Shown here piece after piece: positions 32,623 through 41,376 of a stretch of 64,000 bases of DNA. The position numbers and the translations under genes were made by a program. The notes below the pieces were generated by a model. The model was not told where the DNA came from and searched no databases. It saw nothing but the letters and a program-made list of their open reading frames with translations. The stretch covers positions 558,001 to 622,000 of the forward strand of contig NZ_BSRQ01000001.1 in the NCBI RefSeq assembly GCF_030268685.1, written 5' to 3'. Position 1 is the stretch's first letter. Each line of letters opens with the position of its first letter. The stretch comes from Microtetraspora sp. NBRC 13810 (GTDB lineage: Bacteria; Actinomycetota; Actinomycetes; Streptosporangiales; Streptosporangiaceae).

Positions 32623-33291
32623 CTATTCTCGCTCGAACCGGAAGCCGACCCCTCGAACCGTCGTGATGTAACGGGGCTTGGCCGCGTCGTCGCCGAGTTT
32701 CCGGCGAAGCCAGGAGATGTGCATGTCGAGGGTCTTCGTGGAACCCCACCAGTTGGTGTCCCACACCTCGCGCATGATCTGCTCCCGGGTCACCACCTTG
32801 CCGGCGTCCCGGACCAGCACCCTGAGCAGGTCGAACTCCTTGGTCGTCAGGTGCAGCTCCTTGTCGCCCATCCAGGCCCGCCTGGAGTCGGCGTCGATCC
32901 GCACACCCTGGACCACGGGCGTCTCGGACGTGCCGCGCCGCAGCAGCGCGCGGACTCTTGCGAGAAGTTCGGCCAGCCGGAACGGTTTCGTGACGTAGTC
33001 GTCGGCCCCGGCGTCGAGTCCGACGACGGTGTCGACCTCGTCGACGCGGGCGGTGAGGATCAGCACGGGCGTGCCGTGTCCCTCCGCCCGAATCCGGCGG
33101 GCGACTTCCAGGCCGTCCATTTCAGGCAGGCCCAAATCGAGAACTATGAGGTCGATGCCCCCCGACAGTGCCCTTTCCAGGGCCTGCGGGCCGTCGGGGC
33201 TCACCTCCACCTGATAGCCCTCCCGGCGCAACGCGCGCGCCAGCGGCTCAGAGATCGAGGTGTCATCCTCGGCGAGAAGTACGCAGGTCAT
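32623..33291 (-). CDS. OmpR-family response regulator
   Basis: 222 residues. The receiver domain has the acidic pair (AEDD), phospho-acceptor Asp52 (IVLDLGLPEMDG), Thr in LILTARV, and Lys in DDYVTKPF. The C-terminal winged helix (residues about 125-220) ends ISWLRRKLGDD...YITTVRGVGFRFE. TACGAT lies six bases before the ATG, so the mRNA is probably leaderless. The order is regulator first, then the kinase. The regulon cannot be told, but direct TTGACC repeats upstream may be its own binding site. Confidence 0.94.
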   Translation of the reverse strand: MTCVLLAEDDTSISEPLARALRREGYQVEVSPDGPQALERALSGGIDLIVLDLGLPEMDGLEVARRIRAEGHGTPVLILTARVDEVDTVVGLDAGADDYVTKPFRLAELLARVRALLRRGTSETPVVQGVRIDADSRRAWMGDKELHLTTKEFDLLRVLVRDAGKVVTREQIMREVWDTNWWGSTKTLDMHISWLRRKLGDDAAKPRYITTVRGVGFRFERE

Positions 33292-33297
33292 GAACCG

Positions 33298-33303
33298 ATC
33301 GTA
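33298..33303 (-). promoter_or_regulatory. -10 box (TACGAT) of the two-component operon
   Basis: TACGAT on the minus strand, six bases before the ATG at 33291, predicts a leaderless message. Confidence 0.5.
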
Positions 33304-33611
33304 GGACCTTAGGGGATCGTTTCCCGGGCACAGCGCACGGTTTGACTCGTCGTTGACCTATCCATTGACCTGGGCAAACACTGATAAATCACGGTTAGTG
33401 GTCACGCAACGGTTGTAGATTTCCGGGTACGGCTCGCACCCTCCCGGGTAGCCGTCACATGCGTACGCCCACGGATCGTACAACCTCACCTATCACATAA
33501 TCCCCAGAGGGGACATCGCCTGGCCGTACGGCACTCTACTGGCGTGTCGCCGCATTATCGATAAAGCCGACCATCTCAACGTACGCCCATTATGTACATC
33601 CGGAATGACGG

Positions 33612-33659
33612 CGGCCCCGGCCCCCGCGGCGTCTCGTGGACACCGCGGGGCCGGGGCCG
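33612..33659 (-). terminator. GC-rich hairpin after bfr
   Basis: CGGCCCCGGCCCCCGCGG pairs with CCGCGGGGCCGGGGCCG with one bulge across a 13-base loop, 43 bases after the bacterioferritin stop. Confidence 0.8.
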
Positions 33660-33701
33660 TCCGTGCTCGCCGCCGGTCGCGGCGGGCGGCGCGCCCACGC
33701 G

Positions 33702-34184
33702 TCACTCCGCGCTGGGCGGCTCCGCGTAGCGCGCGAGGTAGAGCTTCTCGCCGAGGCTCTCGATCAGCCCCAGCTCGGTCTCCAGGTAGTCGATGTGGCG
33801 CTCCTCGTCTTCGAGGATGTCCTCGAAGATCCGCGCGGAGGTGGCGTCGCCCTTCTCGCGCATCAGGATGACGGCCGGTTTGAGCCGTTGCACCACGCCG
33901 AGCTCGAGGTCCAGATCGGCCCTGAGCTGCTCGGCCACCGTCTGCCCGATGTGCAGCGTGCCCAGGCGCTGGTAGTTGGGCAGTCCTTCGAGAAAGAGGA
34001 TGCGGTCCGTGAGCCGCTCCGCGTGCCGCATCTCGTCAATGGACTCGGCGCGGGTGTGCTCGGCCAGCTTGGTGAAACCCCAGTTCTCCTGCATTTTGGC
34101 GTGCAGGAAATACTGGTTGATCGCGGTCAACTCCGATGTGAGCTGCTCGTTCAGCAGCTCGATGATCTGCTTGTCGCCCTGCAT
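33702..34184 (-). CDS. bfr: Bacterioferritin
   Basis: 160 residues, standard length. All di-iron ferroxidase ligands are at canonical positions: Glu18, Glu51, His54, Glu94, Glu127 and His130. Met52, the axial haem ligand between subunits, is also present. The 24-mer stores iron as a ferric mineral and uses haem for release. It follows bfd by 15 bases in the same direction, so both probably come from one message controlled by the iron boxes at 34425-34471. Confidence 0.96.
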   Translation of the reverse strand: MQGDKQIIELLNEQLTSELTAINQYFLHAKMQENWGFTKLAEHTRAESIDEMRHAERLTDRILFLEGLPNYQRLGTLHIGQTVAEQLRADLDLELGVVQRLKPAVILMREKGDATSARIFEDILEDEERHIDYLETELGLIESLGEKLYLARYAEPPSAE

Positions 34185-34199
34185 AGGGGCCCCTTGTGT

Positions 34200-34379
34200 C
34201 TATGCGGTCGCCATCAATTCCTCAGACCGTTTCAGGATCGCACATATCTTCCTGACACATGACGCACAGTCCCCGCCGGCACCGGTAGCGTCGCGGACCT
34301 GCCGCGCGCTCTTCGCACCGGCCGAGATGCAGTCGTGCACTTCACTTTCCGTCACGGCACGGCAGACGCACACGTACAT
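34200..34379 (-). CDS. bfd: Bacterioferritin-associated ferredoxin
   Basis: 59 residues from the ATG at 34379; the frame extends further but without a start or conserved sequence. Cys4, Cys6, Cys38 and Cys41 form the C-x-C...C-x2-C pattern that binds the [2Fe-2S] cluster of Bfd. Bfd passes electrons to the haem of Bfr so that stored iron is released as Fe2+. The ribosome site is weak (GAGAGG, 12 bases away). Two iron boxes lie about 45-90 bases upstream. Confidence 0.9.
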   Translation of the reverse strand: MYVCVCRAVTESEVHDCISAGAKSARQVRDATGAGGDCASCVRKICAILKRSEELMATA

Positions 34380-34424
34380 CTTCGGGGGAAGCCTCTCGTG
34401 GGGAGGGGAGGAAAAGGGGGCCAA

Positions 34425-34443
34425 TTAGGTAAGGCATGCCTAA
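34425..34443. promoter_or_regulatory. Iron box 1 (IdeR/DtxR type)
   Basis: TTAGGTAAGGCATGCCTAA matches the 19-bp DtxR/IdeR consensus TTAGGTTAGGCTAACCTAA at most positions and is nearly symmetric. It lies upstream of bfd-bfr. Confidence 0.85.
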
Positions 34444-34452
34444 GGTACCACC

Positions 34453-34471
34453 ACAGGTAAGCCTTGCCTAT
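34453..34471. promoter_or_regulatory. Iron box 2 (IdeR/DtxR type)
   Basis: ACAGGTAAGCCTTGCCTAT is a second, weaker match 28 bp from the first, close to three helical turns, so two regulator dimers could sit on nearly the same face. Confidence 0.75.
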
Positions 34472-34510
34472 GTGAAGACGGCCACACTCTCCCGCGCCGC
34501 CTTTCCTCCC

Positions 34511-34625
34511 GCCCGCAACCCGCCCCTTACCGGCCGCCCCGCCACGAGCAGACGGCCGACCGCAGCCCGCAACCCGCAGCCCATCGTTACCGACCGCAGA
34601 CCGCAGACCGCAGCCCATCAGTTAC
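34511..34625. repeat. Degenerate 33-bp tandem repeat
   Basis: Two copies, 34558-34590 and 34592-34625, share GACCGCAG...CCGCAGCCCATC(A)GTTAC. A decayed third copy lies at about 34511-34530 (GCCCGCAACCCGCC...TTAC). It fills the space between the iron boxes and the lipid kinase end. Confidence 0.7.
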
Positions 34626-34649
34626 GCTGCCGGCCGGCCGTACGGCGCC

Positions 34650-35537
34650 TCAGTCCCGCGCTTCGGGCAGGCAGACGGTGAGCGCGCCCGGGACGGCCTC
34701 GGCCTTGAGCCGGGTGGTGGCCTCGCGCTCGCCGCCGTCCAGCTCGTACCTCAGCGGGGCCCCGAAGCGGGCGGACACCTGCTTGGCACGGGTGATCCGG
34801 AGGAACGGCGACTCCTCGGACCGTCCGGTGGCCATCCTACCGAGCACCCTGGCCCACTGGATCGGCCCCTGCGCGGTGGACACGCCGACCTCAAGCCAGC
34901 CGTCATCCGGCCGGGCGTCGTCGAACGCCTCGATGCCGCCGGCGATCGTGCCCACGTTGCCCAGCAGCAGGCAGCTCGCCTTCCCCTCGAACCAGGTCGT
35001 CCCGTCGATCTCGATCTCCATCGGCACCAGCGGCCCGTCCACGTGCCGGACGGCGGCCCGGACGTAGCTGAGCTTGCCGAGCCGCCGCTTGGCCCGCCCG
35101 TCGGCGTCGGCGATCATCTCGGCCTCGAACCCGGCGCCGGCCATCACCGCGAAGTGCTCGCCGTTCAGCAGCCCGAGGTCCAGCTTCCCGTGCCGGCCGT
35201 GGAAGCCGATCCGCACCGCCTCCTCCAGGTCGGCGGGGACGCCGAGGTTGCCGGCGAACAGGTTCCCGGTGCCGGCCGGGAGGATCGCCATCGGGACGCC
35301 GGAACCGGCCATCGCGTCGGCGCACCGCTGCACCATGCCGTCGCCGCCCCAGACGAACACCAGCCCGGCGCCCTTCTCCAGCGCCTTACGCACCTTCTTC
35401 GGCGCCTTCCTGCTCTTGGACACCTCGTACCAGACCAGGTCGCCGACATCCTGCTCGGAGAGCAGCACGCGCAGCCTGTCCAGGCCGGCGCCGAGGGTCT
35501 TCTTACGATGCGCGACAACCGCCACGGTGGGGGACAT
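34650..35537 (-). CDS. Diacylglycerol kinase-family lipid kinase
   Basis: 295 residues. VFVWGGDGMVQRCADA carries the GGDG nucleotide motif, and MAILPAGTGNLFAGNLG the second glycine-rich loop of the DAGK catalytic domain. A beta-rich C-terminal domain follows (MAGAGFEAEMIADA, VGVSTAQG). It would phosphorylate diacylglycerol or a related lipid. It is divergent from two PAP2 phosphatase genes that could run the reverse reaction, so the group may control a lipid phosphate pool. Substrate not shown. Confidence 0.88.
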   Translation of the reverse strand: MSPTVAVVAHRKKTLGAGLDRLRVLLSEQDVGDLVWYEVSKSRKAPKKVRKALEKGAGLVFVWGGDGMVQRCADAMAGSGVPMAILPAGTGNLFAGNLGVPADLEEAVRIGFHGRHGKLDLGLLNGEHFAVMAGAGFEAEMIADADGRAKRRLGKLSYVRAAVRHVDGPLVPMEIEIDGTTWFEGKASCLLLGNVGTIAGGIEAFDDARPDDGWLEVGVSTAQGPIQWARVLGRMATGRSEESPFLRITRAKQVSARFGAPLRYELDGGEREATTRLKAEAVPGALTVCLPEARD

Positions 35538-35742
35538 GCTCCCCGATTACCCTCGGCGGCGGTTTACATGCGATCCCCGTCCGCTCCGGCCGGGCAGGAA
35601 TCAGCGGCCACCGCCGGGGTAATCGTGACCGGATGCGAAACCAGGAACGGTGTCTCACCGGAGACGACGACGCCCGCCGGCCCGGCCGGGACGGGGAGAC
35701 GGCCCGGCCCTCGCCCGGTCCCGGCCGCGGGAGGGCCGTGCC

Positions 35743-36480
35743 GTGAGCCGCCCGTGGCTGCGGGCCGGCGACCGCGATCTGGGTGTGCGGCTGGCGGTCG
35801 CCGGTGTCGCGGCGGCCCTCGTCCTGATCCCGTTCGGCCTGCTGCTCGTCGTGGCCAAGATGCCCGTCAACCGGCTGGACTCCGGGGTCGCCCAGGCGCT
35901 GCACGCGTACGCGCTCGGCCATCCCGGTGTGACCAGGCTGCTCATCGTGTGGACCGACGTGTTCGGGCCGTGGCCGTGGCGGGTCTCGGTCGGCGCGTTC
36001 GCCGCGTGGCTGCTGTACCGGGGCGCGCCCAGGCTCGCCCTGTGGGCGATCACCACGGTGACGGTGGGCGGGCTGCTCGGCCTCGTCCTCAAGATCATCA
36101 TCGCCCGGGCCAGGCCGCACCTGCCGGACCCCGTCGCACTGGCGCCGGGCGACTCCTTCCCGTCGGGCCACGCGATGACCGTGACCCTCGGCGCGGGGGT
36201 GATCGTCCTGCTCCTGCTGCCCACGCTGCCCCGGCGGGGGCGGCCCGTCGCCTGGGGCGTCGCGTGGTTCCTGGTGCTGTCGGTCGCCTACACCAGGGTC
36301 GCGCTCGGCGTGCACTGGGTGAGCGACGTGGTCGCCGGGATCGTACTGGGCGCGGCCGTAATCGCGGCCACCACGGCGGCGTTCGAAACATGGCGGCGGG
36401 AGCAGGGCCGCGAGCCCGCCACGCCGCTGACCGAAGGACTGGAACCCGAGTCGGTGAGGGTACGCCATGGCCATAAGTGA
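35743..36480 (+). CDS. PAP2-family phosphatase (first of a pair)
   Basis: 245 residues from the GTG at 35743, with GGGAGGG seven bases upstream; the longer frame adds an Arg-rich tail unlikely to be translated. Six membrane helices. The three phosphatase motifs are complete: KIIIARARP, PSGHAM and TRVALGVHWVSD, giving the nucleophile and base His. It probably dephosphorylates phosphatidate or undecaprenyl pyrophosphate on the outer face. It overlaps the next PAP2 gene by 14 bases. Confidence 0.9.
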   Translation: MSRPWLRAGDRDLGVRLAVAGVAAALVLIPFGLLLVVAKMPVNRLDSGVAQALHAYALGHPGVTRLLIVWTDVFGPWPWRVSVGAFAAWLLYRGAPRLALWAITTVTVGGLLGLVLKIIIARARPHLPDPVALAPGDSFPSGHAMTVTLGAGVIVLLLLPTLPRRGRPVAWGVAWFLVLSVAYTRVALGVHWVSDVVAGIVLGAAVIAATTAAFETWRREQGREPATPLTEGLEPESVRVRHGHK

Positions 36481-37165
36481 ACATGTGAAGTACTACGCTC
36501 TGTCGATCGTCACACCCCTGCTCCTGCTCACCGCGATGACGTACGGCGCGGGGCGGCTGGTCCTCGCGTGGCCCACCGGTGAGGCGGCCGTGAGCAGGGG
36601 CATGGCCGCCGACCGCACCGCCCTGTGGAACACGCTCACCGACTACGGCACCAGCCTGTCGGACACCCCGTACATCGTGGCGCTCACCGCGATCGGCGCG
36701 ATCGTCTTCCGGCTCGCGTACCGGCGCTGGCGCGAGTCGGCGTTCCTCGTCGTGGCCGTCTGGAGCCAGTCGCTGGTCTTCCTCACCACCACCGTGCTCA
36801 TCGACCGGCACCGGCCGCCGGTACGGCACCTCGACCCGGCCCCACCCACCTCCAGCTTCCCCTCCGGCCATGTCAGCGCCGCCGTCGGGTTCTACTGCGC
36901 GGTCGCGCTCATCCTCAGCACGCGCGTCCGCAACCGGCCGCTCCAGGTGGCGATCTGGGCACTCGGCGCGGCCGTCCCGCTCATCGTCGGCTTCTCCCGG
37001 CTGTACCGGGGCATGCATTTCGTCACGGATGTCCTGTGGGGGCTGCTGCTAGGCGTGTGCTGCGTCGTGGTGGCCGCACGGGGAATCCTGTACCGCCACG
37101 AGCCCCGCGCCCAGCGAACACCGGCGACGGAACGCGACACCGGCCACCCGGCCCCAGCCGCATAA
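36467..37165 (+). CDS. PAP2-family phosphatase (second of a pair)
   Basis: 232 residues, six membrane helices. Motifs are LIDRHRPP, in which the first Lys is replaced by Thr, PSGHVSA, and SRLYRGMHFVTD. The His residues for catalysis are present, so activity is likely. The ATG lies inside the end of the first PAP2 gene. The two proteins differ clearly and are not a recent duplication. A C-rich 382-base gap follows. Confidence 0.9.
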   Translation: MAISEHVKYYALSIVTPLLLLTAMTYGAGRLVLAWPTGEAAVSRGMAADRTALWNTLTDYGTSLSDTPYIVALTAIGAIVFRLAYRRWRESAFLVVAVWSQSLVFLTTTVLIDRHRPPVRHLDPAPPTSSFPSGHVSAAVGFYCAVALILSTRVRNRPLQVAIWALGAAVPLIVGFSRLYRGMHFVTDVLWGLLLGVCCVVVAARGILYRHEPRAQRTPATERDTGHPAPAA

Positions 37166-37547
37166 CCCCCCCACAGCCCTTCCCCCCACCACATCCCTTT
37201 CCCCCACCTCATCCCACCACAGCCCTTTCCCCCACCTCACCCCACCGCGCCCATCCACCCCACCGCAGACCCACACCCGTCTCGCTCCGGCACCCGCGCG
37301 CTACGGTCTCCCACCCTGCCGCGCCCCGCACCCACCTGGCCGTTGCACTCACGCCACGCCGGCCACCCACGCTGTGCCCTCGGCCCTGCCCTGGACCTGG
37401 GCCCGTCCGGCTTTATCCACCCGCGCTGCGGTCTCCATCCCCGCGGCATTCCTCACGCGATGCCGCGGCCTCCACGACCGACGTGTGACCCGCCGCGCCC
37501 TTGCACCTGCGCGGCGGGTCCCTCTCTGTCCGGGGCTAGGTCCGGGG
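37166..37547 (+). repeat. Gene-free polypyrimidine region with CCCTTTCCCCCACC repeats
   Basis: Between convergent gene ends. The first 110 bases of the plus strand are almost without G and repeat CACAGCCCTT(T)CCCCCACC about three times. The complement has several G-runs. The rest (37300-37547) is ordinary GC-rich DNA without a credible gene. No clear terminator was seen. Confidence 0.65.
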
Positions 37548-38171
37548 CTAGTGTCCCCGGGTGATCCACTCCTCCAGGTGCGGGGCCTCGGCGCCGATCG
37601 TGGTGGAGTCGCCGTGGCCGGTGCGGACGACGGTGTCCGCAGGGAGGCTGAGCAGCCGCCCGCGGATCGACTCGATGATCGTGTCGAAGGACGAGTAGGA
37701 CCGGCCGGTCGCGCCGGGGCCGCCCTGGAAGAGGGTGTCGCCGGTGAAGACCGTCTTCAGCTCGGGGGCGTGCAGACACACCGCGCCGGGCGCGTGGCCC
37801 GGCGTGTGCAGCACCTCCAGCCGGATCCCGCCGACGGTGAACGCGTCGCCGTCGGCCAGCGGGGCGTAGCCGGGCGCGTCGGGATAGACCATCTTCCACA
37901 GCATGTCGTCGGCGGGATGCAGCCGCACCGGGGCGCCGGTCGCCTCGACGAGCGCGCCCGCCGCGTTGACGTGGTCGTTGTGCGCGTGGGTGCAGATGAT
38001 CGCCTTGACCCGGCGACCGGCCACCACGTCGAGGATGGCCGGGGCGTCGTGGGCGGCGTCGATCACCACGACCTCCTGGTCGTCGCCGACGATCCAGACG
38101 TTGTTGTCGACCTCCCAGGTGCCGCCGTCCAGGCTGAAGGTGCCCGAGGTCACCACGTGGTCGATGCTCAT
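37548..38171 (-). CDS. MBL-fold hydrolase paired with the mycothiol dehydrogenase
   Basis: 207 residues of glyoxalase II-type metallo-beta-lactamase fold. CTHAHNDHVNA (His62, His64, Asp66, His67), HTPGHAPG and FTGDTLF are the metal ligands. It lies 37 bases after the S-(hydroxymethyl)mycothiol dehydrogenase gene. The same pair (Rv2259/Rv2260) is adjacent in mycobacteria. By context it may hydrolyse S-formylmycothiol to formate and mycothiol. The ATG has GAGGAG-like bases six upstream. Confidence 0.88.
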   Translation of the reverse strand: MSIDHVVTSGTFSLDGGTWEVDNNVWIVGDDQEVVVIDAAHDAPAILDVVAGRRVKAIICTHAHNDHVNAAGALVEATGAPVRLHPADDMLWKMVYPDAPGYAPLADGDAFTVGGIRLEVLHTPGHAPGAVCLHAPELKTVFTGDTLFQGGPGATGRSYSSFDTIIESIRGRLLSLPADTVVRTGHGDSTTIGAEAPHLEEWITRGH

Positions 38172-38208
38172 CGGCCGCTCCTCTCGCCCGCCCGCTCCGC
38201 GTGAACGC

Positions 38209-39294
38209 TCACAGGACCACCACCGAGCGCAGCACCTCGCCGCGGTGCATCTTGGCGAACGCCTCCTCCACCTCGTCGATGGCGATCGTCTCGGAGACGA
38301 AGCCGTCGAGGTTGAGCCGGCCCTGCAGGTAGAGGTCGATGAGCATGGGGAAGTCGCGGCTGGGCAGGCAGTCGCCGTACCAGGAGGACTTGAGCGCGCC
38401 GCCCCGGCCGAAGACGTCGAGCAGCGGCAGGTCCAGCGTCATCTCCGGGGTCGGCACCCCGACGAGGACCACGGTCCCGGCGAGGTCGCGGGCGTAGAAC
38501 GCCTGCTTGTACGTCTCCGGGCGGCCGACCGCCTCGATCACCACGTCGGCGCCGTTGCCGCCGGTCAGCTCGCGGATCGCCTCCACCGGGTCGGTCGTGC
38601 GCGAGTTGACCGTGTGGGTCGCCCCGAAGTCGCGCGCCCAGGTGAGCTTGCGGTCGTCCACGTCGACCGCGATGATCTTCGAGGCGCCGGCCAGGGACGC
38701 GCCCAGCACGGACGCGTTGCCCACGCCGCCGCAGCCGATCACGGCCACGCTGTCGCCGCGGGTCACGTTGCCGGTGTTGAGCGTGGCGCCGAGCCCGGCC
38801 ATCACGCCGCAGCCCAGCAGACCGGCCACGGCGGGCTTGGCCTTGGGGTCGACCTTGGTGCACTGACCGGCCGCCACCAGGGTCTTCTCCACGAACGCGC
38901 CGATGCCGAGCGCCGGGCTGAGCACCGTGCCGTCCGCCAGCGTCATCTTCTGCGCGGCGTTGTGCGTGGCGAAGCAGTACCACGGACGGCCACGCAGGCA
39001 GGCACGGCAGTTGCCGCACACGGCCCGCCAGTTCAGGATCACGTAGTCGCCCGGCTCGACGCCGGTGACGTCGGGCCCGACGGCCTCCACGACCCCGGCG
39101 GCCTCGTGCCCGAGCAGGAACGGGAAGTCGTCGTTGATGCCGCCCTCCCGGTAGTGCAGGTCGGTGTGACAGACGCCGCACGCCTGGACGTTCACCACCG
39201 CCTCACCCGGTCCGGGGTCCGGCACCAGGACGGTCTCCAGGGAGACGGCCTCCCCCTTGCCCCGCGCCACCACACCACGCACTTCGTACGGCAT
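38209..39294 (-). CDS. mscR: S-(hydroxymethyl)mycothiol dehydrogenase
   Basis: 361 residues of zinc-dependent class III alcohol dehydrogenase type. [11 protein letters not shown] and GHEAAGVVE hold catalytic zinc ligands; [15 protein letters not shown] holds the structural zinc; [15 protein letters not shown] binds NAD. The sequence style and partner gene fit the mycothiol-dependent formaldehyde dehydrogenase (MscR), which oxidises S-hydroxymethylmycothiol and also reduces S-nitrosomycothiol. The ATG at 39294 is preceded by GAGGTG. It implies that the host makes mycothiol. Confidence 0.9.
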   Translation of the reverse strand: MPYEVRGVVARGKGEAVSLETVLVPDPGPGEAVVNVQACGVCHTDLHYREGGINDDFPFLLGHEAAGVVEAVGPDVTGVEPGDYVILNWRAVCGNCRACLRGRPWYCFATHNAAQKMTLADGTVLSPALGIGAFVEKTLVAAGQCTKVDPKAKPAVAGLLGCGVMAGLGATLNTGNVTRGDSVAVIGCGGVGNASVLGASLAGASKIIAVDVDDRKLTWARDFGATHTVNSRTTDPVEAIRELTGGNGADVVIEAVGRPETYKQAFYARDLAGTVVLVGVPTPEMTLDLPLLDVFGRGGALKSSWYGDCLPSRDFPMLIDLYLQGRLNLDGFVSETIAIDEVEEAFAKMHRGEVLRSVVVL

Positions 39295-39353
39295 CGCCCG
39301 CACCTCACTCTCGACAAACCAACGATCGCGATTCTGCCCTTGCTTACCACCGA

Positions 39354-40754
39354 TCAGGGAGGCCGTCGCAAGACATATGGCTGCACGACTCCCAAACCGC
39401 GGGCGGGACGGCGGCGAATGCGGTGGATCTCCAGATCCGGTGCGTCGTCGAGCGCCTGCGCCATGCTGCCGTCGATCACGATCGTGCCCGGCCGGGCGAT
39501 GGCGGTGAGCCGGGCCGCGAGGTTGACCGTCGTGCCGAACACGTCGCCCATCATGGGCACGACGGGGCCGTGGGCCAGTCCGATCCGCACGTTGGGGCCG
39601 TCGCCCGCGCCGGTGATGGCCTCGACCAGGTCGAGGGAGATCTCCGCGGCCAAGCGCGGCGTCATCGCGGTGAACAGCACTTCGTCGCCCAGCGTCTTGA
39701 CCAGCCGGGCGCCGTGCGCGGCGATGACGTCGGCGGCGCGCGCCTCGAACCCCTCCACGAGGTCGCCGAGCGCGTGCTCGTCCAGCTCCCTGGACACCTG
39801 GGTGAAGGAGACCAGGTCGACGAAGCCCACGGCGAGGGTGAGCCGGGTGGGCACGATCTCGTCGTTCAGGTCGGTCACGGTGAGCAGGCGGGTGCCCGCG
39901 GCGGCGAGCTGGGACCGCCAGACGTGCAGCAGCACGTGCTCGAAGTCGGGCAGCAACCGCTCGGCGGTGGACAGGACCTTGGCGAGGTCTTCGTCCGCCG
40001 GGTGCCTGCGGCCGTCGAGCACGGCGTCGATCATGATCTCGGCCTGCCACTGGGCGAGCCGGGCCGTTGTCTGGCCGAGCGCCCTGGCCATCCGGATCAC
40101 GGTGCGCTCGTTCAGCAGCCCCCGGTCCAGCATCGTGCGGACCCGCTGGAGCGCCGCCACGTCGGCGTCGGTGAAGGCGACGGCGTCGTCGGCGCGGGTG
40201 GCGAAGCCCAGTGCCCGCCAGATGCGCTCGGCCAGACTCTGCGGCACGCCCGCGATGGCGGCCACCTCGATCCTGGTGTACCGCGCCGTCGGACCCACGA
40301 AGACCTGCTCGACCTCTTCCGCCGTGGGCCGCCCCGCCGCCCCCACCAGCGGAATCCCACCCCCGTCCAACAGAGACCGCCCGCCCCCGCCGTCCACGAC
40401 GGCGGAAGCGGCATCCTCCACGACCGAGGAATCTCCCACGACAGCGGAACCTTCCACGACGACGGAATCTCCCGCGACGGGGGAATCTCCCGCGACCCCG
40501 ACGTCTGCCGCGACGACGGAGGGGGCGTCTCCCTCGATGGCGGAGGCGGCGTCTCCCGAGACGGCGGCATGCCCCACGACGGCGGTGTCTGCCGCAACGG
40601 CGATATGTCCCACGACGGCGGAAGCGGCGTCTGCCGTCACGGCGGGATCGCCTGTGACAGAGGCGTCGCCGGGCACACGACGGCCCGAACCGTCCGCGCC
40701 GCCACGCCTGGCAGTCTCCGGCACGGAACGCCCGGCCACTTCCGAATCACCCAT
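39354..40754 (-). CDS. Class III adenylate/guanylate cyclase with hexapeptide-repeat N-terminus
   Basis: 466 residues in three parts. Residues 29-122 repeat a six-residue unit such as [24 protein letters not shown]. Residues about 145-290 are a helical regulatory domain like that of the mycobacterial pH-sensing cyclase Rv1264. Residues about 300-445 form the cyclase: [14 protein letters not shown] and [10 protein letters not shown] give the two metal Asp and a Lys for base recognition, and [12 protein letters not shown] the transition-state Asn and Arg. The product is probably cAMP. No membrane helix is seen, so it is cytosolic. The repeat segment is not part of the usual family. Confidence 0.85.
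   Translation of the reverse strand: MGDSEVAGRSVPETARRGGADGSGRRVPGDASVTGDPAVTADAASAVVGHIAVAADTAVVGHAAVSGDAASAIEGDAPSVVAADVGVAGDSPVAGDSVVVEGSAVVGDSSVVEDAASAVVDGGGGRSLLDGGGIPLVGAAGRPTAEEVEQVFVGPTARYTRIEVAAIAGVPQSLAERIWRALGFATRADDAVAFTDADVAALQRVRTMLDRGLLNERTVIRMARALGQTTARLAQWQAEIMIDAVLDGRRHPADEDLAKVLSTAERLLPDFEHVLLHVWRSQLAAAGTRLLTVTDLNDEIVPTRLTLAVGFVDLVSFTQVSRELDEHALGDLVEGFEARAADVIAAHGARLVKTLGDEVLFTAMTPRLAAEISLDLVEAITGAGDGPNVRIGLAHGPVVPMMGDVFGTTVNLAARLTAIARPGTIVIDGSMAQALDDAPDLEIHRIRRRPARGLGVVQPYVLRRPP
40392..40680 (-). repeat. In-frame repeat array coding for the cyclase hexapeptides
   Basis: DNA units of 18 bases, with some 24-base variants, built on GACGGCGGA(A)TCTCCC-like sequence and read on the plus strand. 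They are diverged in sequence but keep the protein pattern, so the array is old or under selection. Confidence 0.75.
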
Positions 40755-40821
40755 CCATCCCCCCAGCCCTGGACATTACGCCACGACCCCGCCCGACGTC
40801 CCATATGAGGGGACCTCACCT

Positions 40822-41328
40822 TTAATCCGGGGTTTCGTCTGGAGCGTCCTCCACCAGGCGGAACAGCTGTGAGCGCACCTCCTGGATCCGCGGGATGTCC
40901 CTCAGCGCAAGCTGTCCCCGCTCCCCCGCGGACTCCACCACCAGCGTGCCGCTGCCGAACAGCCGCTCCACGAGCGTCTGGTCCGAGCTGACGGTGTTGA
41001 CCTTGCTCATGGGGATCTCGTCGGTGGACTTGCTGAGCAGGCCGGAACTGATCGTGAAGCGGTGGCTGGTCAGCAGATAGGAGGTGGTCCGCCACTGGAG
41101 GTAGGGCACGACGGACCAGACGATCAGCAGAAGGACGGCGATGACCGCGACCGCGATCCGCGCCTGGAAGGCATAGGAGAAGTCGGAGGGCAGAAACCAG
41201 ATCGCCGCCGCCGCGGCGACGACGATGAGGACGAACGCGACGACGGGCACGACGAGCCGCTTCCAGTGTGGGTGGAAGGAGCTGACGAGCGTCTCGCCGT
41301 CGGTCAGGTGGTGATCGGGCAGACCCAT
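40822..41328 (-). CDS. PH-domain (bPH_2) membrane protein
   Basis: 168 residues from the ATG at 41328. The upstream part of the frame is the coding shadow of a repeat and is excluded. Two hydrophobic segments (about residues 25-44 and 50-72) are followed by a PH-like domain: SYLLTSHRFTISSGLLSKSTDEIPMSKVNTV is the family core, which ends with a helix (IQEVRSQLFRLV). Such proteins are common in actinobacteria, their function unknown. It stands between the cyclase and birA-like genes. Confidence 0.85.
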   Translation of the reverse strand: MGLPDHHLTDGETLVSSFHPHWKRLVVPVVAFVLIVVAAAAAIWFLPSDFSYAFQARIAVAVIAVLLLIVWSVVPYLQWRTTSYLLTSHRFTISSGLLSKSTDEIPMSKVNTVSSDQTLVERLFGSGTLVVESAGERGQLALRDIPRIQEVRSQLFRLVEDAPDETPD

Positions 41329-41376
41329 GTGCCAAATCGTGGCACGCCCGCCCGCCCTCCGGCCACGCACTCGCCC

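Larger units (their letters stand above)
33292..33701. other. Gene-free region between the response regulator and bacterioferritin genes
   Basis: It holds the leaderless promoter of the two-component system, a direct repeat TTGACC-N6-TTGACC near 33355, and at the far end the bacterioferritin terminator. The middle (about 33370-33600) is AT-richer than its surroundings and has no credible frame. Confidence 0.5.
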
